From the NCBI GenBank assembly GCA_023313575.1, contig JAJTTP010000011.1, positions 1,178,001 through 1,242,000 of the forward strand: a stretch of 64,000 nt of DNA, written 5' to 3'. This document shows positions 56,701 to 64,000 of this stretch, in pieces. The stretch's first letter is position 1, and every line of letters begins with the position of its first letter. Both the position numbers and the translations under genes were made by a program. The DNA comes from Eutypella sp. D-1 (Eukaryota; Ascomycota; Sordariomycetes; Xylariales; Diatrypaceae). The notes under the pieces are model-generated. The model was not told the origin of the DNA and did no database searches. It was given only the letters and a program-made list of their open reading frames with translations.

Positions 56701-57565
56701 CTATTATGCTGCTATCGCTATTATCGCTATCGCTATTATCGCTGTCGCTGTCGCTATCCTCAACTACCTGGTGGCTTGTTATGATATTTCTAGTCTTGTC
56801 ACTGTCAGCCTTTTCCATATGTGCTTGTACTGCATATCACTTTAATACCACAGCCGTTTTCCACTTCCTTACTGACTCTTTCTAGGAGGATGCCTTTCAC
56901 GCTCGCCCCTCTGTTAAGATCAAGCTGCCCGACAGCTTGAAGGCTATCCTTGTTGATGATTGGGAGAATGTGACGAAAAACAACCAATTGGTTCCGCTCC
57001 CGCACCCGCACCCGGTCACCCAAATTCTGGAGGACTATGCGGCGAATGAGCTGCCCAAGCGACCCGCAGGCTCCGCACAGGTCGACATTCTCGAGGAGAC
57101 TCTTGCGGGTATCAAGGAATATTTCGACAAGGGCCTTGGCCGTATTTTGCTCTACAAGTAAGTCCCTAGTCTCTTCGAATGAGAGAGGGCGTAGCATGCT
57201 AACTCGACTAGGTTCGAGCGAGGTCAATACGCTGAGGTCAACACAAAGTGGCTTTCCAGCGACCCTGAGTGGCAGGATAAGAAGACGGCATCGGACACAT
57301 ATGGTGCGGAGCATCTGCTGCGTCTTATCGGTAAGCTACACTACCCGCTTTTCGGTCTAGATATCATGGAATATGCATGCTGACCAAACCTCTAGTCTCG
57401 TTGCCGGAGCTCATCGCTCAGACAAACATGGACCAGCAGTCGGTCAACCGCCTGCGTGAGGAAGTGACCAAGTTCACAATTTGGCTGTCCCGCAACGTCG
57501 ACCATTACTTCATTCCGGAGTACGAGGCCCCAAACGCCGAGTACGTCGAGAAAGCTAAGAACTGA
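53750..57565 (+). CDS. eaf3: Eaf3/MRG15 chromodomain protein (NuA4 and Rpd3S subunit), with a giant intron
   Basis: Exons 53750-54253, 56886-57157, 57212-57330 and 57396-57565 total 1065 nt and give 354 residues, the normal family length. Exon 1 carries the chromo-barrel (KVLCFHGDLMYEAKIIEI, then VKYLVHYKGWKSSWDDWV) with a Gly-rich insertion containing seven Gly (GGT repeat, 53919-53941). A basic linker ends RGRDYELEN. The other exons carry the MRG domain: EDAFHARPSVKIKLPDSLK, DDWENVTKNNQLVPLPHPHPV, GLGRILLYKFERGQY, GAEHLLRLIVSLPEL and the end FIPEYEAPNAEYV. The protein reads H3K36 methylation for histone acetyltransferase and deacetylase complexes. Exon 1 and exon 2 join seamlessly in phase 0 across 2632 nt, which hold another gene. 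The other introns are 54 and 65 nt. Confidence 0.88.
55913..56677 (+). CDS. Nested gene inside the Eaf3 intron, unknown function (254 aa)
   Basis: The frame is open from 55667, but the first ATG is at 55913, in a good context (CACGATGG). A TATATATA element lies about 460 bp upstream. The protein starts with a Ser/Arg/Pro-rich basic part (PTPRRSGRLSSASRSPDRPG). A compact region follows with VVRRVVEVRYTKSTNMLFIK, HARQQAFIEVESCLADDGEK and PPPGFSYVDKNGHYSHPDNR, and then PPPPPEHPKIREARRRR and PPGPNFPGYQQFLQEQAKL. No signal peptide, membrane segment or known catalytic motif is seen. The length, uniform composition and lack of a competing frame support a real gene. It reads in the same direction as its host and ends 208 bp before the host acceptor. 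It could instead be an alternative internal product of the host locus. Confidence 0.6.
   Translation: MAPMTEKPTPRRSGRLSSASRSPDRPGSTKLPSSPLSKVSAGRVQKTTSKAKNANVVRRVVEVRYTKSTNMLFIKMEAVDPAGQSDEAIHARQQAFIEVESCLADDGEKRDHLTNLPPPGFSYVDKNGHYSHPDNRFPMLGYRSHPRVPPPPPEHPKIREARRRRTMTTEKAIYYQSMPHHVHVPTAGIPKDENATRRLKPPGPNFPGYQQFLQEQAKLRQIGAGQPTATQYNRNQHNEVPRKGSGLVQACLVR
56710..56758. repeat. Imperfect TATCGC / TATTATCGC repeat
   Basis: A short interrupted array just after the stop codon of the nested gene and before the Eaf3 acceptor. Confidence 0.8.
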
Positions 57566-58502
57566 GCGGGGTGGCGCGGCGGTGGTGGTGTGATCACCAA
57601 GGTACATGCACGCACATGGTGGCATTGCCAAAAATCGTTGGGCGCTCAGGGAACGAAATAATCTTGTCTGGGTTTTCTGGGGTTTATTTGTCCTGTTTAT
57701 TTCCTGCCCGTCACTGGCTCTGCTTTTAGATTGTACATTAGACGTATACTATGTATGGAACCGCAATGGAGTTTCGGCGATACCCCCTAAGCCTGAGGTG
57801 ACCTTGTGAATCTAGCCGTAGTGACATGATCGTGAGCCGTGTGAAACATTGTGACTGGAGTGATTCCTAAATATCCGAAACGCGAGTATCTTAATATAGA
57901 AGGGTTAGTTTGGGTAGGTAAATATCGTAGACACACTAGGATGAGCATATAGGCTATCAAAACTGATCATCAAGGCCATCCCAACCATTACAGAGGCGAG
58001 CATTATCAAGCGAGTTTCTCCACTCAGCTTCAGGCTCTGCTGCTGGCATGAGCAAACAAAATCGTGCGTGTCCTCTTATGATGTAGACACACCCGCATAG
58101 TATACTATATAACTACTTCATTCAACACCTCCAAAGAAGCAAGCATTCGGCTTCCCTTGGAGCCTTTTGACTAGCGAACAGACAGGTAGGGCTCCGGGGG
58201 GAGAAAAACATCTCATCATCGGAAATTGAGAAGGACGGCGGATATCAGGGGGTATCGGATATGCATGAAGGATAGCTCATGAGGACATTCGGGGGGAGGG
58301 TCATTCCGGAACCCAACCGCTTGGGGCTTTTTTTTTATACACTTGTGATATATACATAGCTCCTACTTCCTACGAAGCCACACGCATTGAATGGTCCTTT
58401 CGCCATCCCACGAAACCATCCACCCACGCACTGAAGACGAAACGAAGCCCAATCCCCCCGGTATCTTCCCGTTCCATATCCATAACATACACACCATCTC
58501 CC
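57566..58502. other. Convergent 3' region between Eaf3 and uL30m
   Basis: About 0.9 kb without a gene. It holds the 3' ends of both flanking genes. Confidence 0.5.
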
Positions 58503-58775
58503 TCACCGCACCTCAGCAGCAGGGCCCCTCCTCTCGACCCAGAAGCCGGGGTCAGGCTTGCGCGCGTCGCGCATCTCGCGGGAGGACGGGGCGCGGTCGG
58601 CCTCGGCGACGTCGACGAGCTCCTTGACGCGCATGATCATGCCCGCGAACTGCGGTGACACCGGGTGGTAGACGGTCTGCATGCGGCGGCGCAGGCCCAG
58701 CGCCGCGAGAACCCCGCGCGTCCGCTCCGGTAGGCCGATCGCGCTGCGTCGGAGGGTGATCTTGAAGAAAGCCAT
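58503..58775 (-). CDS. mrpL33: Mitochondrial large-subunit ribosomal protein uL30m (MRPL33)
   Basis: A single exon of 90 residues starting [20 protein letters not shown], the L30 signature, followed by [31 protein letters not shown]. The length fits the fungal mitochondrial L30 protein, which has no long presequence. It is a component of the mitochondrial 54S subunit. The leader immediately before the ATG is an A run followed by AC repeats (58776-58800 on the + strand as GT and T). The C-terminal tail after VDVAEADRA is basic and Pro-rich. Confidence 0.92.
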   Translation of the reverse strand: MAFFKITLRRSAIGLPERTRGVLAALGLRRRMQTVYHPVSPQFAGMIMRVKELVDVAEADRAPSSREMRDARKPDPGFWVERRGPAAEVR

Positions 58776-60290
58776 TTTGTGTGTGTGTGTTTTTTTTTCC
58801 GTTGTTGTTTTTTTAATAGAAAAAAAAATACTCTTGTGTGTGTGTATGTGCGTTTGTATTTATTTTCCAAAGTTGGTTTCTTTCGTCTTGGTGGTATAAT
58901 TCAGTACCCCCACGCTCGCTGCTTGCGCCCGTAGGGAGAGAAAGAGACGGGGCCAACCTCCAAGCTTCGGTCCTTGGGGTTCAATGGTCGTGTCGTCGTC
59001 GTAGTCGTCGTCGTAGTCGTCGTGTGGTTTAGTCTCCGCGCAGCTAGCCAGCCCCTCGCACGCAACGCAAGCTTCTTCGTAGTTTTTCCGGGCCACCGAA
59101 TGCCCCCGATTTGTTAGAAAATCACAATAAGGCTGCTTTTGTTCTTGTCAGTCAGCCTGCATCCCCATGTTCCCCCCTCTTCTTCAGAACTGCCGTAGGA
59201 ACCCAGCGCGGAAGAAAAAAAAATGGGGGGGGGGGGCGTTTTTACAAGTACTGCTTGCTTACCCTTTCGTTCACTCGTCCAAGACGCGCAATAATAGGGG
59301 GTAAACAGCCGAAGGAAGTATGTGTTATCGTGTCATTCATTGGTGTGTTTCTTTCTCTTTCTTTCTCCGGGGAAGTGCGAAAGTCGGTTCGTTCGTTCGT
59401 TTTGGAACTTTTTAGTGGGCTCGTCATTATCCCTCTAGAGACATTAACCCGCTAATGTAATTACACATTTTTAGACCCCACCTCTTATTCCTACTATGTA
59501 CATAGATATGTACGGAGTAGAGCAGGTAGAGTAAGTAATTCAGTTGGGCCAAATCGACACCAAACGCACTGAGTTTCTATCAACTGAAGCCCCTATCACT
59601 CCGAAGATAATGGTACAGTGATATGGCCGATATAGAAGACAATACTACAATACTACAGTGGTAAATCCTCTTCTCTACGATCAAATATTGACGATTACCG
59701 GGTAGACACCGCTTATCACGTACCGAGTACTTCGTATACATCTTGGTACTCGCATACCTGCACAGCCGTATAGACACAAGAGGATGCTCTACTTCTCGGC
59801 TTCAGTAAGTGAGCACGGCACGCAATATGAAGTGGCTAGGCAGAGGTCACTTATTCACCGCGATGGATTCTATTAATTTCTCGGCGTCCGAACACGGCTC
59901 AGGCTGTGCCCTGCCGCCGCTCTGATATATGGCTTCTTCTCTCCAGCCTTCTTCAAGGCCCCCCTCCTCGTACAAGCAAGCAAATCTGTTGTTTCCTACC
60001 TGTCCGTCTTCCTGCCGATCTTCTAATTTGCAAGTTTCCGTGTCTCACTATCCTCGCCTCGTCTATTCACATTGCAGCACACATGACATGATATGACGAC
60101 ATAAAGTGTGTAAAAAAAGGCCTCGGAAGCCCCAGAGTAAAGATCAAGACTTCACTCTCGCAACGACGTAGATGGAAATCACCTCAAAACCCTGATTTTG
60201 TTTCCAAGCAGCAACGTCACACTAGTGAAAAAGCAAGGGCGCGGCTGAAAAGTTCACCCGCGAACGAACAACTCGTCCTCACGACATCCT
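58776..60290. other. Intergenic region between uL30m and ATP-citrate lyase
   Basis: 1.5 kb without a gene. It carries the uL30m promoter, a GTC/GTA triplet repeat (58988-59023), a G run (59224-59235) and GTTC repeats near 59387-59400, then the 3' region of ATP-citrate lyase. Confidence 0.5.
58988..59023. repeat. GTC/GTA triplet repeat
   Basis: Trinucleotide array (GTCGTCGTCGTA-type units) about 210 bp upstream of the uL30m start. It lies outside any supported gene. Confidence 0.8.
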
Positions 60291-62341
60291 TTACTTCATC
60301 GCAACCTCGACACGACCCTCGCCCGGCGGGCCCGTCTTGGTCAGAGTCGGGAGCAGGTAAGTGATGTCATCCCAAGGATGCCTGTACAGGCTGGTCTTGA
60401 GTCTCTTCTGGTCAAGGTAGTGGGCAATCAGACCGATGCTGCGGCCGAGGACGAACAGGCCGTTCAGCACACCCATCTTCATGTACTCTTCCGCCTCCTC
60501 GATGCTGAACGCGCCGCAGCTGCGCATCAGGTCGATGAACGACACGGCGATGCAGCCGTCTACGTTCAGGATGAGGTTGTCCTTCTTCGACGTCGTCACC
60601 GTCTCCACCGCCAGCGCGTAGTCGAGGAGCTTGTGGCTTGGGAAGTTCTTCAACACATACTCCTTGACTAGCTCCACACGGAGATCGGGGTTGTTCCGCG
60701 ACTTAATACGGTGGCCAATACCCGGGATGAGCTTGTTCTGCTTGCGCATCGTGTCGACGAAGTCACGAGGGCTGAGACCATTGTCGAACGCCTTGGAGAA
60801 CTCCTCAGCAGCACCGTCAAGAGCACCACCGAACCGGGAACCGATGGTCAGCAGACCGGCAACCAACGAGCTGATCAGGTCTTTGCCGGCACGCGTGGTA
60901 ATAATGGTGTTCATGGCACCAGACACAGCCGGACCGTGATCGGCAGTGAGCATGAGCACCATTTCCAAAAACTTGGACGCGTAGACGGGTAGGCGGCGAC
61001 GGAACCACAGCAGAGACATGACACCGCCGATACCAATGTCCTCCTTGAAGACATCAGAAATGGGCATACCCGCGTACAACAGCTCTTGGCCACGATCGTC
61101 TGAGATGGTGGAGATGAAAGCAGAGGGCTTCCGGATGAGGCCAAGCTCCTGAGCCCACGAGTAGTCCATGGGAATCTTGGGAACGACAGGCTCCGGCTGA
61201 GGCTTGATGGTGCCATTGGCGACGAGCTTCTCGTACACCGACTTCAGGGTCGAGGGTAGGTCCTCGAAGGTGTCAGGGACGTGGATACCAGCATCCCGCA
61301 TGGACTTGTTCTTGGTGGCAGCCGTCTCGAGCTGCGAGTTGGCGAACGAACCGGCGTGACCGAACTGGACCTCGGTCTTGAACATGCTGGCGCATGTACC
61401 GATAGCCCAGGCCACAACGGGCTTCGTGATGACGCCCTGCTTCACGGCCTCGATGACCTTGTACTCCTCAACACCACCAACCTCACCGAGCAGAACCAAG
61501 ATCTTGCAATCCGGGTCTTGCTGGTATCTGAGCATGTGGTCGATGAAGGTGGTACCAGGATATCTGTCACCACCGATAGCAATACCCTCGTATACACCAT
61601 CCGTGTTGTCCGCGATGATGTTGTTCAACTCGTTCGACATACCGCCGGACTTGGAGACGTAACCGACGGAACCCTTGCGGTAGAGTTTCGAGGCGACGAT
61701 GTTGTCCATCATACCACCCGTGTTTCCAATCTTGAAGGATCCGGGCTTGATGCCACCGACAGTGGCGGGGCCGATGATAGTTACACCCTTCTTGCGCGCA
61801 ACGTGGGCGATTTCTCGAGCACGCTAGTAGCTTCTTGTCAGCACCTTGTTGAGGGTTGCAATGCCACACGAGGGACTAATCTACTCACTCGCTCGGGAAC
61901 ACCCTCAGCGATGATGGCAATCGTCTTGATTTGCGGGTACTCCATAAGCTCCATAGTAGAGCTGTAGACACTCCGTGAGGAGGCGAAGTTAACGACGACA
62001 TCGACGTCAGGGTGCTTGGCTATAGCAGCCGAGGTCTTCTGGTAAACAGGCAGCAGAGTCTCACTGGTGCCCCAGTACATCTTGCTAACGAACTGACCGC
62101 CGAAAGTGTAGATGATACCGGCGACGGAGGGAGCAGCCCGCTTGCAGATGAAGTCGAAGTCCAGCATTCCCTGGACAGCGCGGTTCTGCAGGCCATAAAC
62201 CAGACATCTCGTCTTGCTAGTGAAGAGAGCGTGTTGTGGTAGAGGGCTTAGGGGCCGGCTGGGGGCAGCGAATCGAGTGATGTTGTCGTTGGCGGAGATA
62301 GGGGCCGGCGTCGTAGCCGTAGAGAGGTTGTTCGACGACAT
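60291..62341 (-). CDS. acl1: ATP-citrate lyase subunit 1
   Basis: Exons 62341-61889 and 61823-60291 (intron 65 nt) encode 661 residues, the normal length of the fungal catalytic subunit. The Ser/Pro-rich start leads to [18 protein letters not shown], the CoA-binding domain ([23 protein letters not shown]) and the ligase domain with the phosphohistidine loop [10 protein letters not shown] (His307). The C-terminal citrate-synthase-like part follows, with [27 protein letters not shown] and [14 protein letters not shown]. With subunit 2 it cleaves cytosolic citrate into acetyl-CoA and oxaloacetate for lipid, sterol and polyketide synthesis and histone acetylation. Subunit 2 is not in the window. 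In related fungi the two genes are often neighbours and divergent, so it may lie beyond the right edge. Codon bias is strong, fitting high expression. Confidence 0.97.
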
Positions 62342-62389
62342 CGTGAAGGTGCTTTCAAGAACTTGGCGCCTTAAGCCCTACACGATAAA

Positions 62390-62828
62390 CTATAAACCCA
62401 AAGGGAGTATGTTAGCCTGAAATTGTCTCTAAATCACCATAAAAACCACCTGTGCAGTGAATTGGGCTTTGGCGGGGTTTCAGAGCACGACTTCTTAGCT
62501 GGAAGAAGCACCTAGCGGGATCCCAGAACCACCAAGCCTTCTAACCAGGAAGTACTCATGTAGTGCCAGGCAGTGCTGCTTCCTTTCGGACCGTGCTGTC
62601 CGGACCCCCAAGTTAAGAAGCCGGATAACATGATCTGAGGGGGGAAGCAAATGCCATGCGGTCCGCTACATTCCGATCATAACGACTCGATAGCTCTACG
62701 ACCTGACACATCCACAACCCGTAGACACAAGAGGTCAAAACAAGATGTAGGTAAGGCTTTGCCTTGGTGAACCTTGGTGAATCATCCAGGTGCCGATGTA
62801 CCCTCGAACCGAGAGTTGACAAACTTAC
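62390..62828 (-). other. Candidate 5'UTR intron of ATP-citrate lyase
   Basis: On the minus strand a strong GTAAGT donor at 62828 and a GCTAAC branch motif with a TTTATAG end at 62390 bound 439 nt. The stretch contains ATGs that would otherwise precede the start codon. A nearer acceptor at 62417 is also possible. Confidence 0.4.
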
Positions 62829-64000
62829 CTCAACCAAATTTTCGTGTTATTCCCTTCTCAACTGGAACTTGTGTAAGTAAAATAGTCTTTCCCCAAGTCA
62901 CCAGCGTTTGACGTGTATTTGGGAGAATTGTGTATTGTGTATAAATGGAATAGATAGCGGAAGTAAAGTGAAAAGATTAGTGGATGTGCGGGAAGTATGT
63001 TTAGGTTAGGTAGATACCTAGGTAGGTAGTTTTTGTCGGTAACGGGGGTTAGACTTTTTTTTCCCTCCCTTTCTCTATGAGATGAACTGAACTTTGGAAA
63101 AAGCTGGGTTGAGGATGATGGGTGATGGATGCAGTGAGAGAGACCAGACGGGGTGGGCCAAGCCAGAAGGTAACAGAAAGGTACCTGTAACCTGTAAAGA
63201 TGAAAAACAAGAAGACGACGCTTGTTGAAGGTAGAAGCTCCGTTGTAGGACCTAGGAGGATGCCCCAGGAGAACCCAGAATATCGGCTAGTAATGGCACC
63301 GGAGTAGGGATGGAAAGTAAGTACCTTTATTGCAGGGCTGGAAAGGACCGCGACCCGATACGTCAAGATAGACAATCCGAGATGGTTTAGTTGTGGAGTT
63401 TTCCCTCTTGATTTTTTTTCAATAATCCAGTGGACGCCAATATCGTGGATGCTTATTAGTCGTGTGGTCGCGTGGCTGTCGAGTCAAACTATATTCTCTT
63501 TAAAATCTCTATATGGTAAACGAAGTTGATCGAGAGATGGAAACGCTGACTGTTAATCGCCGTATAGAATCCCCGTGTAAACCTTAGGTACTAAGCAACT
63601 GCTAAGTACCTACTTAGTACCTAGATAGCATTAGCGTACTGGTATGCCACCAAAGGAGAAAAAAGATCGGAATAGTTGGGGTAAAACTTCTGGGCTTGTT
63701 GAACCACCCGGGTCCATACCCCCCCAAAAATCCCCCTTCTAAGCTCCGTTAAGTGGGGCTCCTCGCAGTTTTTGTCGAGTTCCATTTAAGCTTGTGCACT
63801 GCAGGGTTGCATTTGGCTACGTACCTGATTATAAGGGGACAAGGTTGTTTTGAGCTGTTGGATATTAGTTGCTTAGTTGCTTAGCTGCTTAGTACTTGCT
63901 CGAGTCGCTCTTGGTCTTTTTTTCTTGGTTCGATTTATTGGATGACCGTGCTGATCAGTTGCGATTAATATCGATTAAGTCTTCTTGGACGGCTGTCGGC
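62829..64000. promoter_or_regulatory. Upstream region of ATP-citrate lyase, no gene seen
   Basis: 1.2 kb to the window edge. It contains palindromic TACCTAGGTAGG strings (63011-63028), related TAAGTACC/TAGTACC motifs (63590-63630) and a TTGCTTAG-type repeat (63865-63892). No supported gene. Confidence 0.45.

Larger units (their letters stand above)
54254..56885 (+). other. 2632-nt intron of Eaf3/MRG15 containing a nested gene
   Basis: GTGAGT donor after LEN and a CTGAC branch motif with a TTTCTAG acceptor before EDAFHARP. Most introns here are 48-170 nt. The first 1.6 kb has no convincing gene. A same-strand 254-codon frame occupies 55913-56677, and an imperfect TATCGC repeat follows. Confidence 0.75.

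Overview
The window is nuclear DNA of a filamentous ascomycete (Pezizomycotina, most likely a Sordariomycete). The evidence is the many short introns of about 48 to 170 nt with GT(A/G)AG(T) donors and CTAAC branch points, ATP-citrate lyase encoded as a separate subunit gene, laccase-type oxidases, PF11951 regulators, and long gene-poor intergenic regions. No bacterial features, rRNA, tRNA or CRISPR arrays were seen. Gene models were built by joining exons by hand. Unless stated otherwise, the exon lengths add up to whole codons.

Left part (1-15 kb), accessory: the end of an acyl-protein-thioesterase-like hydrolase; 3.6 kb without a convincing gene; a DHA1-type MFS transporter (+) convergent with a many-intron laccase (-); decayed coding-like stretches; and a 1132-residue Ser-rich protein of unknown function (-). 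Middle (15-38 kb): cobalamin-independent methionine synthase (+), a 4.9 kb gene-free interval, a secreted Ser/Thr-rich protein (+), an FAD amine/amadori oxidase (-), a C2H2 zinc-finger protein (-) divergent from a PF11951 regulator (+), and an EasF/EgtD-like N-methyltransferase (+). The last two look like a small accessory unit.

Right part (38-64 kb), mostly core cell biology: a 1432-residue disordered protein (-), the inner-kinetochore protein CENP-Q/Fta7 (-), a thioredoxin-like ER membrane protein (+), the second inner-kinetochore protein Cnl2/Nkp2 (-), the chromatin protein Eaf3/MRG15 (+), mitochondrial ribosomal protein uL30m (-), and ATP-citrate lyase subunit 1 (-).

The two most unusual observations concern gene structure. 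The laccase reading frame is restored only if a single nucleotide (8332) is spliced as its own exon between two normal introns. The Eaf3/MRG15 gene is split between chromodomain and MRG domain by a 2632-nt intron that holds another apparently complete gene on the same strand. Other points of note are the close linkage of two CCAN kinetochore genes, a start codon followed at once by an intron in CENP-Q, and a 14-copy heptanucleotide array in an intron that interrupts a C-x3-C redox motif.
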